DNA of 64,000 nucleotides from positions 1-64,000 of the forward strand of contig NZ_BOMH01000025.1 of NCBI RefSeq assembly GCF_016862095.1, read 5' to 3'. The notes beneath the pieces were generated by a model. The model was not told the origin of the DNA, made no database searches, and saw nothing but the letters and a program-made list of their open reading frames with translations. The DNA is from Actinoplanes cyaneus. GTDB taxonomy: Bacteria > Actinomycetota > Actinomycetes > Mycobacteriales > Micromonosporaceae. Both the position numbers and the translations under genes were made by a program. Of the stretch, positions 42,470 to 51,878 are shown piece by piece. Position 1 is the first letter of the stretch. Each line of letters begins with the position of its first letter.

Positions 42470-43870
42470 TCAGGGGATCGGCGCGGCGAGGCGGTCCAGG
42501 CGGTTGACGATCAGGTCGCAGCTGGCCAGGACGGTTTCGGCGGCCCGGCGCGCGGCCGGGGTCAGGGTGCGGCCGTGGGCCAGCGCGCGCCACCGCTCGC
42601 CGGCCGCCCGCGCCGCGGCCCACGTCTGCGCCGCGGTGGCGTCCGGGGACATGCCGAGCCGTTCCCCGACGCTGGTGCCGGCGCCGCCCAGCAGCCGGCC
42701 GGCGTCGGCCGCGTCCTCGCGCGGCAGGGTCACGCGGCCCGACCGCAGGGCCGACAGCAGCCGCAACTCCCGCAGCTCGTGCGCGTCGGCGACGAGCAAC
42801 TCGAGCTGGCCGAGCAGGTTCCCGGCGGCCGGGTTGCGGTGGGTGCGCAGCAGCCTGTCCAGGGTGGTCAGCGCGGATCGGGCGCGCAGCACCGGCCGGC
42901 GCGCGGTGAAGAGGCTCGCGATCGCGGCCTGCAGTTCCTTGAGGCCACTGTGCTCCTGAAGGCGTTCGGCGAGCGCGGCCGGAGTGTCGCTGCCGGTCCG
43001 GACGAGGGTCAGCGCCAGCCGGATGCCGCCGAGCCCGAACCGCTGCAGCAGCCGGACCCGCCGCTGGGCGTCGACCGGCCGCAGCGCGTCGGCCGCGGTG
43101 AACCGGTCGGTGGAGAGCAGGTGCGGCTCGGCCTCGTCCTTCGGCAGGGCGGCCAGCGCGGCGATCGCCGCGAACTCGTCGTCGCCCAGGGTTCGCGCGG
43201 CCGCCGCGATCAGCGGGGACACCGCTGAGAGATCCTGACAGACCATGGCCGTACGCGGTTCGCGCCGTCGCCGCCGGGCGAGCTGTCGCGCGGTCAGCAG
43301 CGCGTCGATCCGCCCGCCGCCGGTCGCGTCGGCCCGGGACAGCACCACCATGATGTGCACCGGTGGTGCCAGCCGCCCGCGTGCCGCCCGCAGGGTCCGC
43401 AGTTCCGGCTCGCCGAGCTGCGGGGTCACGTAGAGGATCGCGTCGGCGTCGGCGGCCGGGAGACGCGCGTCGATCAGCTCGGTGCGCCGCAGCACCCGGC
43501 TGGGCCAGGCGATCACCGCTCGTTCCCCGGTGCCCGCGGTGTGCCGGGCGTCCGGCGTCAACCGCAGGCCGGTCGCGGTGCGGATCAGCGGGATCTCGGT
43601 GTCCTGCCACCACGCCCGCGGCTCGGTGCCGTCCCGGTAGACCACCTCACCGGGCAGCCCGACCGGTGCCAGTTCCTCACCGATCAGCGCGTTCACCAGG
43701 GTCGATTTGCCCGACCCGGGCGGCCCGGCGACGGCGATCCGCAGGGGGCCAGCGAGCCCGTCGAGGGTGGAGCGCAGCAGCGCGGCGGCGGGCGGGACGG
43801 CCCGGTAGACGTGTGCCGCGTCGTTGAGCAGCCGGTACGTGCGCTGTTCCAGCTCCTCGTCGTCGATCAC
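42470..43870 (-). CDS. iniC: Dynamin-like GTPase, IniC-type
   Basis: A 466-residue GTPase. The P-loop VAGPPGSGKSTLVNALIG is at about 47-64; the nucleotide-specificity motif reads LSRAD instead of NKxD/TKxD. The C-terminal half is helical and lacks an obvious membrane paddle. Length and position after an IniA-like gene match mycobacterial IniC (493 aa). Bacterial dynamin-like proteins of this kind remodel or stabilise the inner membrane under envelope stress. GTG 43870 overlaps the IniA stop codon as GTGA, so production of the two GTPases is coupled, fitting a heteromeric complex. Confidence 0.85.
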   Translation of the reverse strand: MIDDEELEQRTYRLLNDAAHVYRAVPPAAALLRSTLDGLAGPLRIAVAGPPGSGKSTLVNALIGEELAPVGLPGEVVYRDGTEPRAWWQDTEIPLIRTATGLRLTPDARHTAGTGERAVIAWPSRVLRRTELIDARLPAADADAILYVTPQLGEPELRTLRAARGRLAPPVHIMVVLSRADATGGGRIDALLTARQLARRRRREPRTAMVCQDLSAVSPLIAAAARTLGDDEFAAIAALAALPKDEAEPHLLSTDRFTAADALRPVDAQRRVRLLQRFGLGGIRLALTLVRTGSDTPAALAERLQEHSGLKELQAAIASLFTARRPVLRARSALTTLDRLLRTHRNPAAGNLLGQLELLVADAHELRELRLLSALRSGRVTLPREDAADAGRLLGGAGTSVGERLGMSPDATAAQTWAAARAAGERWRALAHGRTLTPAARRAAETVLASCDLIVNRLDRLAAPIP

Positions 43871-45732
43871 GCGCGGACGCCGGTCAGGGCCAGCGCCTCG
43901 GAGTGCAGCCGGGCGAGCGCGGCCAACTCCTCCTGGATGCGCCTGCTGTGCTGTTCCCGGGCGGCGACGTCCTGGTCGGCTGCCACTTTCGCGTTGCGCA
44001 GCGAGTCCATGACGATCTCCTGCAGGTCCTCGGTGACCGCGGTGAAGTGGTCGCGCAGGGCGCGCTGGACCCGGCGTACGCTGTCGCGGGCCTCTTTGTT
44101 GAGCCGCACGAAAACGTCGTCGATGTGGCGCGCCACCATCGCCTTCGCCTCCGCCTGCCGTTTCTTCAGCAGGGATTTGCTCTCGTCGCGGATGGTCTTG
44201 CCGCCGAAGATCGCGCCGCCGCCGATCGAGATCGGGTTGATCAGCGACATCCCGGCGAGGCTGGTGACCAGGCCGAACATGACCACCCCGCCGTACGAGC
44301 CGCGCAGGCCGATGAAGAGTTTCTGGCCCGGGCTGAATCGGGCGACGGGCGGCGCGTCCAGACCGGGCACCTGCTCGTCCACGCCGTCGTCGACGGCCGA
44401 GGCCAGCGCGGGCGGCGGCAGCACCTCGCCGGCCTCGGGCGGGAAGCAACCGGCGACCCGGTGCGCCATCCACTCGGTGCGTTCGGCGAGCCAGGTGGTG
44501 CTGGTCTCGGCGAGCTCCTGCAGGGACTGCCGCAGCCACGGCTCGAACTCGTCCCACGCCTTCGCCGGGTCGGCCTCGGCGAAGAACTCCTCCGCCTGGG
44601 CGAGCACCGCCTTGGTCCGCTCGCGCAGGTCGTGCTCGACGTCGGACATCAGGTCGCCGATCTCGTCGGACAGGCTGTTCTGCCAGCGGACCGCGCATTT
44701 GCGCAGGTCGTCGAGGCGGCGCTGGGTGGCGTGCAGGCGGGCCACGGCGTCGGGCACGCCGGCGTCGCGCTGGGCGGCCAGGTCGTCGCGCAGCGGGACG
44801 GCGAGCTCTGCCAGCACCACCTGGGCCAGCCGGGCGACGGTGTCCCGGGCCAGCCGGTCGGGCTTGGCCGCGATCGTGCGCTGCAGGTGGACGATCAGGT
44901 CGGGGAAGCCGGACTCGCCGTTGAGCGCGGTGTCGCCGGTCTTCAGCGCGTGCAGCCGCAGCACCGAGGAGACGGCGGTGGTCGCGGCGGGCACCCCGGC
45001 TCGGGCCAGCCGGGCGCGGCCGTCGGCGAGGGTCCGCCGCCAGTCGGCGGCATAGTCGGTCTTGGTGAACACCACCAGCAGCCCCGGCTGGAAACGGGCC
45101 AGGTCCCGCAGCACGGCGAGATCGGGGTCGCCGAGCCCGCGATCGGCGTCGCAGGCGTAGAGCACGACGTCGGCGCCCGCGCGCTCGGCCACGCCGGGCA
45201 GCCCGGCCAGCGGCGGGGTGTCGATGAGGACGAGCCCGCCGGCCAGCAGCGACCGCGGCACGGCCACCTCGGCGTGCACCGGCGCGCCGGCCGGCAACCG
45301 GGCCGTGCTCTCGGCGATCGAGGCGCCGAGCGTGTCGAGCCCGAGCGGCACCCGGTCCTGGAGGCCGACCTCGTCGGTCCAGTCGGCGTCCGGCGAGCCC
45401 CGCCGGACCAGCTGCGCTGTGGGCGAGGCGGCGTGCCGGACGACGGTCGGGACACCGGCGCCGGCACACACCTCGGCGTTGATCAGCGCGTTGATAAGCT
45501 GACTCTTGCCCTGCTGGGCAGCGCCGGCGACCAGCACCCGCAACTCCGGGCGCAGCAGCTGGGCGCGGCGCCGCGTCAGCCACTCGGCCAGCTCGGAGCG
45601 TCCGTGCTCACCGCACGCCCGGATGGTGGAGTCGAGCACGTCGAGCCAGAGCAGGGCGCCGACGGCCCGCGGTTGCGGGGCGAGAGAGACCGGACCCGCA
45701 TAGGCCGTGGGTCCGGTCTCCCAAGTCGTCAT
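43867..45732 (-). CDS. iniA: Dynamin-like GTPase with membrane paddle, IniA-type
   Basis: A 621-residue dynamin-family protein. GTPase motifs are VAGAAQQGKSQLINALI (P-loop, about 68-84), LVLIDTPPLAG (G3) and VVFTKTDY (G4). Long helices follow, then a hydrophobic stretch (GGVVMFGLVTSLAGMSLINP and IGGGAIFGG, about 465-495) that can insert in a membrane, then a charged coiled coil. This is the layout of mycobacterial IniA (640 aa), a membrane-fission dynamin induced by cell-wall drugs. It lies 24 bases downstream of the IniB-domain gene and four bases overlapping the IniC-like gene, giving iniB-iniA-iniC order as in mycobacteria. Confidence 0.9.
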   Translation of the reverse strand: MTTWETGPTAYAGPVSLAPQPRAVGALLWLDVLDSTIRACGEHGRSELAEWLTRRRAQLLRPELRVLVAGAAQQGKSQLINALINAEVCAGAGVPTVVRHAASPTAQLVRRGSPDADWTDEVGLQDRVPLGLDTLGASIAESTARLPAGAPVHAEVAVPRSLLAGGLVLIDTPPLAGLPGVAERAGADVVLYACDADRGLGDPDLAVLRDLARFQPGLLVVFTKTDYAADWRRTLADGRARLARAGVPAATTAVSSVLRLHALKTGDTALNGESGFPDLIVHLQRTIAAKPDRLARDTVARLAQVVLAELAVPLRDDLAAQRDAGVPDAVARLHATQRRLDDLRKCAVRWQNSLSDEIGDLMSDVEHDLRERTKAVLAQAEEFFAEADPAKAWDEFEPWLRQSLQELAETSTTWLAERTEWMAHRVAGCFPPEAGEVLPPPALASAVDDGVDEQVPGLDAPPVARFSPGQKLFIGLRGSYGGVVMFGLVTSLAGMSLINPISIGGGAIFGGKTIRDESKSLLKKRQAEAKAMVARHIDDVFVRLNKEARDSVRRVQRALRDHFTAVTEDLQEIVMDSLRNAKVAADQDVAAREQHSRRIQEELAALARLHSEALALTGVRA

Positions 45733-45756
45733 TCGCGCACCGCTCCGTCTCTCGTC

Positions 45757-46581
45757 CTACAGGTGCAGGTCGCCCAGCAGCCCGTGCGTCGTGTCCTGGA
45801 CCGTGTCGCCCGCCGCTCCGGTCACCCCGGTGATCCCGTGCAGCACGTGACCGGTGGTGCCGGTGACGCCGCTGACGGTTCCGGTCACCCCGGTGACCAC
45901 GTCGTGCACGGTGTCGACCGGGTCCGGGGACAGCACATGCCCCAAATCCGGCGTAATCACCGATCCGATCGAAGAGGTTGCCCCGCCGAGCCCGGCCCCG
46001 TCAAGGCTCGGGACGTGATCGAGGGGTGCCGATGACGGAAGGTGGTGGATCGTGTCCAGTCCGCTGTCGAGCGTCGGCACCACCGTCTCCACCGTGGTGA
46101 CCGTGTGATCGACGGCCGGGACGACCTGCGTGTCCAGGTGGGTGTCCACGTGGGCGTCCCCGTGGGTGTCCAGGTGCCGGGCCGGGTCGGCGCCCACGTG
46201 GAACGACGAGCCGATGCCGGTCTCCCCGGCCACGCCGAGCACCGCGGCGTTGACCGTCAGGTTGCCGTTGACCTCGGCGTTCAGATGCGCCGCCGGGACG
46301 TCGGCCTGCGCCGTGATGGCCTGCAGGTGCGACACCGCGCCGGCCACGTCGAGGTCGGCCACCCCGGTCGTCAGGTCGTCCACCCCGGTCAGGCCGTGCA
46401 GGCCGGTGACCGGGGCCGAGTCCACCACCAGCGGGATCACCTGCTGCACGTCCGCGGCGGTGATGTCACCCAGGCCGGCCGCGTGCAGCGCCTGCTCGGG
46501 GTCGAGCTCGAACGCCGACCGGGCGGACGGGTCGTAGATCAGGTTCAGCACGAATTCCTGCAACGTCGGAAACGAGTCCAT
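45757..46581 (-). CDS. iniB: IniB N-terminal-domain protein
   Basis: A 274-residue protein. Residues 1-55 match the IniB N-terminal domain: PTLQEFVLNLIYDPSARSAF, DPEQALHAAGLGDITAADV, then QQVIPLVVD. The rest is low-complexity and repetitive: HLDTHGDAHVDTHLD repeats and GVTGTVSGVTGTTGH repeats, like the Gly/Ala-rich tail of mycobacterial IniB. There is no signal peptide. AAGGAG lies at ideal distance from ATG 46581. It is the first gene of the three-gene dynamin operon; the 229-base divergent promoter region lies upstream. The role of IniB proteins is not settled; a scaffold or pore-associated factor has been suggested. Confidence 0.88.
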   Translation of the reverse strand: MDSFPTLQEFVLNLIYDPSARSAFELDPEQALHAAGLGDITAADVQQVIPLVVDSAPVTGLHGLTGVDDLTTGVADLDVAGAVSHLQAITAQADVPAAHLNAEVNGNLTVNAAVLGVAGETGIGSSFHVGADPARHLDTHGDAHVDTHLDTQVVPAVDHTVTTVETVVPTLDSGLDTIHHLPSSAPLDHVPSLDGAGLGGATSSIGSVITPDLGHVLSPDPVDTVHDVVTGVTGTVSGVTGTTGHVLHGITGVTGAAGDTVQDTTHGLLGDLHL

Positions 46582-46810
46582 GAGGCTCCTTCGATTCTCC
46601 GTGCCGCATCGGGCACCGCAACACAAGCTAGGGCGGCGACGGTGCGCGGACATCGGGCTGCGTCCCCCAACCGATGTGGACGATCCCGGCGTACGGGATT
46701 AGGGGGTTAGGGTTTTCCACAGGGGATGTTTTTGGGGGAAGATCACAGCTCGGACATCTGGTACTAACGTCTCGACTCACCTGCCCGAACGGTGAGGGAG
46801 GAGAGACGCC
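46582..46810. promoter_or_regulatory. Divergent promoter region of the ini-like cluster
   Basis: A 229-bp gene-free interval between the iniB-like gene and the Hsp70-like gene. It contains an ATCCCG/CGGGAT inverted repeat (46683-46688 and 46694-46699), then an unusually G/T-rich tract with two TTAGGG words (46699-46714) and GTTTTCC/GTTTTTGGGGG runs. This composition is unlike the rest of the window and is the likely binding region for the LuxR/P-loop regulator. Confidence 0.55.
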
Positions 46811-47836
46811 GTGCCGTACGTGCTGGGGATCGACATCGGAGCCGGCCACACCCGTGCCGCCGTGTGCCGCCGTGACAGCGGGACCGGCCGTGGCTGGGGC
46901 CCGCCGCAGCCGGTGCCGCTCGGCGCCCGCGGCCGGATGGTCTCCTCGGCGCTGGCGATGACCCCGGAGGGCGACGTCGTCCCCGGTGACCTGGGCCGGC
47001 GGCCCGCCGAAACGGCCGTCGGCGGCTATCTGCGGCGCGTCGGCGACAGCTCGCCGATGCTGTTCGGCGGGTCCCGGTTCCCGGCGCACGGCCTGGTCGC
47101 CGCGATGGCCCGCTGGGTGGTCGACCGGGTCTGGCAGCAGCTGGACGAGCCACCCGAGAGGATCGCGCTGGCCTACCCGTCGGGCTGGGGCAACGGCCGG
47201 CTGCACCTGGTGCACGCCGCGCTCGCCGAGGCCGATCTCGCGCAGACCGCGCTGGTCACCCGGGCCCGCGCGGTGGTCGAGTGTCACCAGGCGGCGGGGC
47301 GCGTGCCGGCCGTCGGCGGGCTGCTCCTGGCGTTCCGGATCGGCGGTTCCACCTGCGAGGTCACGGTGGCGGCGCCGCACGGGCCGGGCCGGCTCGAGCT
47401 GCTCGGCAGCGCGGAGCTCGACGAGGTCGCCGGCTTCGACGTGGAGGGTGCGACGGCCGCCGATGCCCGGGCCGTCCTGACGCCCACTGTGGACCTGGCC
47501 GAGCAGACCGTCAGCGACTGCCGGGTCGCGCCCGGTGATCTTTCCGCGGTCTTGATCGCCGGAGGCTCCGCATCCGTATATCCGCATGTGTCTGATCTGC
47601 TCGCGGCGGCCTTCCCGGTGCCGGTGCTGCGCGACCAGGATCCGCCGATGACCGTGGCGGCCGGCGCCGCGCTCGCCGTCCGGCCGCGGGCACACCGGCC
47701 CGCGCGGCAGCAGCCGCTCGGCCCGGCGCCGGCCGATCCTCCCGAGACGGCGACGGACGCCTGGCCGCAGGTGACGAGTGCCCGGCCGCCGCGCCCGCCG
47801 GTCGCCATCCCCGCCGTGCGGACGGGCGACCGGTGA
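46811..47836 (+). CDS. Hsp70-fold (DnaK-like) ATPase
   Basis: A 341-residue protein with the ATPase fold of actin/Hsp70: phosphate-1 motif VLGIDIGAGHTRAAVC (about 4-19), phosphate-2-like LLLAFRIGGSTCEVTV (about 172-187) and adenosine motif AVLIAGGSASVYPHV (about 245-259). It lacks the Hsp70 substrate-binding domain and ends in a Pro/Ala-rich tail. It may be an ATP-driven switch in the signalling pathway of the following genes. GTG 46811 has GAGGGAGGAG upstream. Its stop overlaps the LuxR start by four bases (GTGA), first gene of a five-gene operon divergent from iniB-iniA-iniC. Confidence 0.85.
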   Translation: MPYVLGIDIGAGHTRAAVCRRDSGTGRGWGPPQPVPLGARGRMVSSALAMTPEGDVVPGDLGRRPAETAVGGYLRRVGDSSPMLFGGSRFPAHGLVAAMARWVVDRVWQQLDEPPERIALAYPSGWGNGRLHLVHAALAEADLAQTALVTRARAVVECHQAAGRVPAVGGLLLAFRIGGSTCEVTVAAPHGPGRLELLGSAELDEVAGFDVEGATAADARAVLTPTVDLAEQTVSDCRVAPGDLSAVLIAGGSASVYPHVSDLLAAAFPVPVLRDQDPPMTVAAGAALAVRPRAHRPARQQPLGPAPADPPETATDAWPQVTSARPPRPPVAIPAVRTGDR

Positions 47837-50247
47837 GCGCGCCCGTCCTGACCGGTGCGTCCGCGGCCTCCTCCGGCGCCTCCTCCGCCGCCGGCCTGCT
47901 GGCCCAGGTCGCCGCGGATCCGCACGCCCCGCTGCGCGCCGTGGTCGTCGCGCCCGGCGGTTTCGGCAAGACCGCGCTCCTGCACGAGCTCGCCGCGCTG
48001 TGGCAGCGGGCCGGCGTGACGATCACGACGCCGTGGCAGGCCGACGGCCCGGCGGACGAGCGGGTGCTCCTGGCCGACGACGCGCACCGGCTCGATCCGA
48101 TCAGGATCCAGGAGCTGCGGGCGTACGCCGAGAAGCCGGAGGCCCGGGTCGTCGTCGCGTGCCGTCCGTGGCCACGCCCGGAGGGCCTGCCGGAGCTCGT
48201 CGACCTGCTGAGCCGGATCCGGCCGCCGGTGCGCCTGCCCCCGCTCAGCACCGACCAGATCCGCGAGCGGCTGACCGGCCCCTCCCCCGAGCTGGTCACG
48301 ATGATCGCCGAGCAGACCGGCGGGGTGCCGCGCTACGTCGCGCGGATGGCGCAGGCGCGCACTCCGGCCGACGCCCTGGCCGGGTTCGCGCCCGAGCTGG
48401 ACGATCTGGAGCCGGACGTGCGCACGCTGCTGCTGGCCGCCGAGGCCGGGGCCGGGCTCTCGTTCGACCTGCTGGCGGCGCTGCTGGGCCGAGATGCCGG
48501 TACGGTCGCCGAGCTGGTCGACGCGGGCCGCGCGACCGGGCTGCTGGCCGCCGACGGCACGCTGGTGCCACTGGCCCGGCGGGCGATCGCGGCGCTCGGG
48601 CCGATCGGGCACCGGATCGACGTGCGGCAGCGCCTCGCCGCCCTGCAACTGGCTCGCGGCGGGCCGGTGCTGCCGCTGGTCGCACCGCTGCTCAAGGACG
48701 GTGGTGGCGGGCTGGCACCGGGGGCGGTCGGCGGGCTCGGCCCGGTCTACGAGGCGGCCGGCGAGGAGGCTCTCGGCGACGATCCGCGGCTGGCCGCCGA
48801 GCTGTTCGCGGCGGCGGCCGGCGCCGGCCGGGGCACGGCTGCCCGGCGTGCGCTGGCGACGGCGCTCGCCGGTGACCTCGACGAGGCGTCCCGGCTGGCC
48901 GACCAGGCGCTCGAGGCCGGGCCGCCGGAGCAGCGGGCCGAGGCGGCGTACGTGGCTGCCGCCGTGCTCACCCAGCGGGGCCAGACCGCGCAGGCCGCCG
49001 CCCTGTTCCAGTGGTCGCCGTCGCCGGTCGCCGCCGCGTTCGGCGCGATCGCGCTGATCGGTACCGGTCAGCGGACCGACGTGGCGCCCGCAGCCCCCGG
49101 CGACGCGCCGCCCACCCTGCTCAGCTCGGCCGCGGCCCTGATGGCGCGCGGCATGGCCGAGTCCGTCGGCGGCACCCCCGCCGTCGCGCTCTCCACCCTG
49201 GTCCAGGCCGCCGCGATGATCGGACCGGCCGGTCCGGCGGTCCTGCTGCCGGACTCGCCCGCCGCGCTGGGCGCCACGATCGCCCTGCACTGCGCCGACC
49301 TCGGCACCGCCGGCGCGTTGCTGGACCGGGCGGTCCGCGCGAACACCGGCGGCGCCCTGCTGGCCGATCGGCACCGGCTGCTGCGGGCCTGGATCCTGAT
49401 GCAGCGCGGGCAGGGCACCGAGGCACCGGAGGGGCGCCCCGGGCGGGACCGCCTGTTCGCCGGGGCGCTGCGGGCCGGGCTCGCCCGCCGCGCCGGTGAC
49501 CTGGTCGCCCTGCGCAGCTGCTGGCCGGACGCCTGTCACGCGCTGCTCGGCCAGCCGGTCGACCTGTTCACCCTGCTCCCGCTGGGCGAGCTGGCGGTGG
49601 CCGCCGCGCGGCTGGGCGAGCACCACCGGGTCGCCGGGCACCTGGCCGAGGCCGACCGGCTGCTCGGTGCGCTCGGCGGTCCTCCGCTGTGGAGCGCCCC
49701 GCTGCACTGGAGCCGGCTGCACGCGGCGATCCTGGCCGAGGACCGGGACGCGGCCGGGCGGCACGCGACGGCGCTGACCGGCATGCGCGACTTCAGCCCG
49801 TACACGACGGCGGTCGCGGCCGCCGCCGAGCGCTGGCTCGACGTGCTGGACGACCGGTCCGCACCGGAGACGGTGATCGACGCGGCGCTCGGCCTGAGCG
49901 CGCTCGGCCTGGTCGGCGAGGGCGCGCGGCTGGTCGGCCAGGCGGCGATCCGCACCACTGACCGCAAGGCGATGACGCTGCTGCTGGAGTGTGCCCGCGG
50001 CTTGCGGGGGCCGGCCGGGGAGTTGCCCGCGCCGGACTCGCCACGTCTGCTCAGCGACCGCGAACGTGAGGTCGCCGCGCTGATCCTTTCCGGACTCACC
50101 TACAAGCAGATCGCCGAGCGGCTCTACCTCTCGGCGAAGACCGTGGAGCACCACGTGGCCCGGATCCGCCAGCGTCTCGGGGTCACCGGGCGTCCGGAGC
50201 TGCTGAGCCGGCTGCGTGACCTGATCGACCCGGAGGACAAGTCATGA
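47833..50247 (+). CDS. LuxR-family regulator with N-terminal P-loop ATPase (IniR-like)
   Basis: An 804-residue LAL-type activator. The ATPase has a Walker A-like VVAPGGFGKTALL (about 38-50) and Walker B VLLADDAH. A long helical TPR-like region (200-720) follows, and the C-terminus is a LuxR/NarL helix-turn-helix (LLSDREREVAALILSG; YKQIAERLYLSAKTVEHHV). Mycobacterial IniR, the activator of iniBAC, has the same plan: P-loop ATPase plus LuxR domain. Its location opposite an iniBAC-like operon makes it the likely activator of that operon. It overlaps both neighbours by four bases. A sugar or envelope signal binding the central region would fit but is not shown. Confidence 0.88.
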   Translation: MSAPVLTGASAASSGASSAAGLLAQVAADPHAPLRAVVVAPGGFGKTALLHELAALWQRAGVTITTPWQADGPADERVLLADDAHRLDPIRIQELRAYAEKPEARVVVACRPWPRPEGLPELVDLLSRIRPPVRLPPLSTDQIRERLTGPSPELVTMIAEQTGGVPRYVARMAQARTPADALAGFAPELDDLEPDVRTLLLAAEAGAGLSFDLLAALLGRDAGTVAELVDAGRATGLLAADGTLVPLARRAIAALGPIGHRIDVRQRLAALQLARGGPVLPLVAPLLKDGGGGLAPGAVGGLGPVYEAAGEEALGDDPRLAAELFAAAAGAGRGTAARRALATALAGDLDEASRLADQALEAGPPEQRAEAAYVAAAVLTQRGQTAQAAALFQWSPSPVAAAFGAIALIGTGQRTDVAPAAPGDAPPTLLSSAAALMARGMAESVGGTPAVALSTLVQAAAMIGPAGPAVLLPDSPAALGATIALHCADLGTAGALLDRAVRANTGGALLADRHRLLRAWILMQRGQGTEAPEGRPGRDRLFAGALRAGLARRAGDLVALRSCWPDACHALLGQPVDLFTLLPLGELAVAAARLGEHHRVAGHLAEADRLLGALGGPPLWSAPLHWSRLHAAILAEDRDAAGRHATALTGMRDFSPYTTAVAAAAERWLDVLDDRSAPETVIDAALGLSALGLVGEGARLVGQAAIRTTDRKAMTLLLECARGLRGPAGELPAPDSPRLLSDREREVAALILSGLTYKQIAERLYLSAKTVEHHVARIRQRLGVTGRPELLSRLRDLIDPEDKS

Positions 50248-51878
50248 GCACCCGTACGAAAGTGATCACCGGCCTGGCGCTGCTGATCGCGCTCTGGGCG
50301 GCGGCCGCCGTGCCCGCGCTGGGTGAGGCCCGGCGCGTGCTGTCGGCGCGCACCACCGCCACCGACCTCGCCGGGCCGGCCGGCGCGCTGGTCCTGGCCC
50401 TGGAGACCGAGCGCCGGATCGCGGTGGCCGGCGACTCGGCGAGCGAGACGGCCGCGCAGCGGGTGCACACCGACCACGCCCGGCAGGAGCTGGCCACCGC
50501 CCGGGACGCGGTGAGCGGCTGGCTGTCCGGGTCGGACGCCACCCGGCAGACCGGCGCGCTGCTCGACCGCACCGCGCGGCTGACCGAGATCCGCGGGCAG
50601 GTCGACGGCGGGCAGTTGCGCGGGGTGAAGGCGGCCGACGCGTACACCGCGCTGATCGACCCGTCCGGCCTGGAGACCCCGACCGTCTTCGCCGACCAGG
50701 CCGGCAGCCGCGCCGCCGCGCTCTCCGCGCTCAGCCGGGCCCGTGAGCTGCTCGCCGAGGAGGACGCGCTGCTCGCCGCGTTCGCCACCCAGGACAAGAT
50801 CACGGACGCCGACCGGGTACGTCTGCAGAACCTCGCCGGCGCCCGGCGCGAGCTGTTGTCCGCGGCCGGCGCCGAGCTGCCGATCGCGGCCGGCACCGCC
50901 CTCACCGCGGCGGAGGGCGCGGCCGGTGGCCCGGCGTGGTCGACCGCCTACAACACCGCCAACACCGCGCTGTGGGAGCAGCAGACCGCCGGGGTGACGG
51001 CGGCCGCCGGCGCCGGGACGAACGACGCGGTGCTCACCGTCGTACGCGCCGGGGTCGTCGGGGGTGTGGGTCTGATCGCCGTCCTGGCGATGCTGCTGCT
51101 GGCTTGGCGCTCCCGGACCGGCCTGAAGCGCCCGCGGCGGCAGACGTCCCGCCCGGCCGCGCCGGCCCGGCTCGGCGGTCTCGACCCGCTGCTGCGCGAC
51201 CTGGAGAGGCGCAACCAGGGCCTGGTCCACCGGCAGTTGCGCCTGCTCGACACGCTGGCGCGGCGCGAGGCGGACCAGGACGCGCTCGGTGACCTGTTTC
51301 GCGCGGACCACCTGGCCAACCGGGTGCGCCGCAACCTGGAGAAGGCGATCACGCTCACCGGCGGCTCCCCGGCCCGGCGCTGGCACCAGGCGGTCCCGCT
51401 CGCCGAGGTGGTCCGGGCCGCCGCGTCGGAGATCAGCGAGTACGACCGGGTCTCCACCGCGCGGCTCGACCCGGTCACGCTGGCCGGGCCCGCGGTGACC
51501 GACCTGATGCACCTGCTCGCCGAGCTGGTCGAGAACGCGGCGACGTTCGCCCCGGCCGAGACCACGGTCCGGGTGGCCGGCGAGCACGTGGCGGACGGTT
51601 ACCGGATCACGGTCACCGACGTCGGGCCGGGCATGACCGCCGACGACCTGGCGACCGCGGCCCGCGTGATGGCCGAGCCCGAGCCACCGACCGGCGGCAC
51701 GTGGTGGGGCCTCTACGCGGCGGGCCGGTTCGCCGCCCGCCACGGCATCGCGGTAACGCTGGCCAACGGCTTCGACGGCGGCCTGGTCGCCGAGGTGCTG
51801 GTGCCGACCACCCTGATCGGCCCGCTCGCCGGCGACAACGAGACCACGCTCGACGACCTGGAACCGGTGATCGGCTGA
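50244..51878 (+). CDS. CvnA-like sensor with histidine-kinase-type ATPase fold
   Basis: A 544-residue membrane sensor. Helix one is at about 6-25, an extracytoplasmic helical NIT-type (nitrate/nitrite-sensing) domain runs 30-265, helix two is at about 272-295, and a GHKL ATPase domain lies at 400-530 with N-box LAELVENAATFAP and G-box DVGPGMTADDLA. A DHp-like helix (HRQLRLLDTLARREADQD) is present, but an unambiguous H-box phosphoacceptor is hard to place. This is the plan of CvnA in streptomycete conservons. ATG 50244 overlaps the LuxR stop as ATGA, and its own stop overlaps the DUF742 start. No roadblock or GTPase gene follows, so the conservon is incomplete. Confidence 0.85.
   Translation: MSTRTKVITGLALLIALWAAAAVPALGEARRVLSARTTATDLAGPAGALVLALETERRIAVAGDSASETAAQRVHTDHARQELATARDAVSGWLSGSDATRQTGALLDRTARLTEIRGQVDGGQLRGVKAADAYTALIDPSGLETPTVFADQAGSRAAALSALSRARELLAEEDALLAAFATQDKITDADRVRLQNLAGARRELLSAAGAELPIAAGTALTAAEGAAGGPAWSTAYNTANTALWEQQTAGVTAAAGAGTNDAVLTVVRAGVVGGVGLIAVLAMLLLAWRSRTGLKRPRRQTSRPAAPARLGGLDPLLRDLERRNQGLVHRQLRLLDTLARREADQDALGDLFRADHLANRVRRNLEKAITLTGGSPARRWHQAVPLAEVVRAAASEISEYDRVSTARLDPVTLAGPAVTDLMHLLAELVENAATFAPAETTVRVAGEHVADGYRITVTDVGPGMTADDLATAARVMAEPEPPTGGTWWGLYAAGRFAARHGIAVTLANGFDGGLVAEVLVPTTLIGPLAGDNETTLDDLEPVIG

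Noticed and set aside
46699-46714. Telomere-type repeat marking a linear chromosome end
   Set aside because: Only two TTAGGG words inside a promoter region; actinomycete telomeres are palindromic, and genes continue on both sides.
47284-50154. 956-codon minus-strand frame opposite the Hsp70-like and LuxR genes
   Set aside because: Low-complexity Gln/Arg/Gly composition; the plus-strand genes have clear domains.
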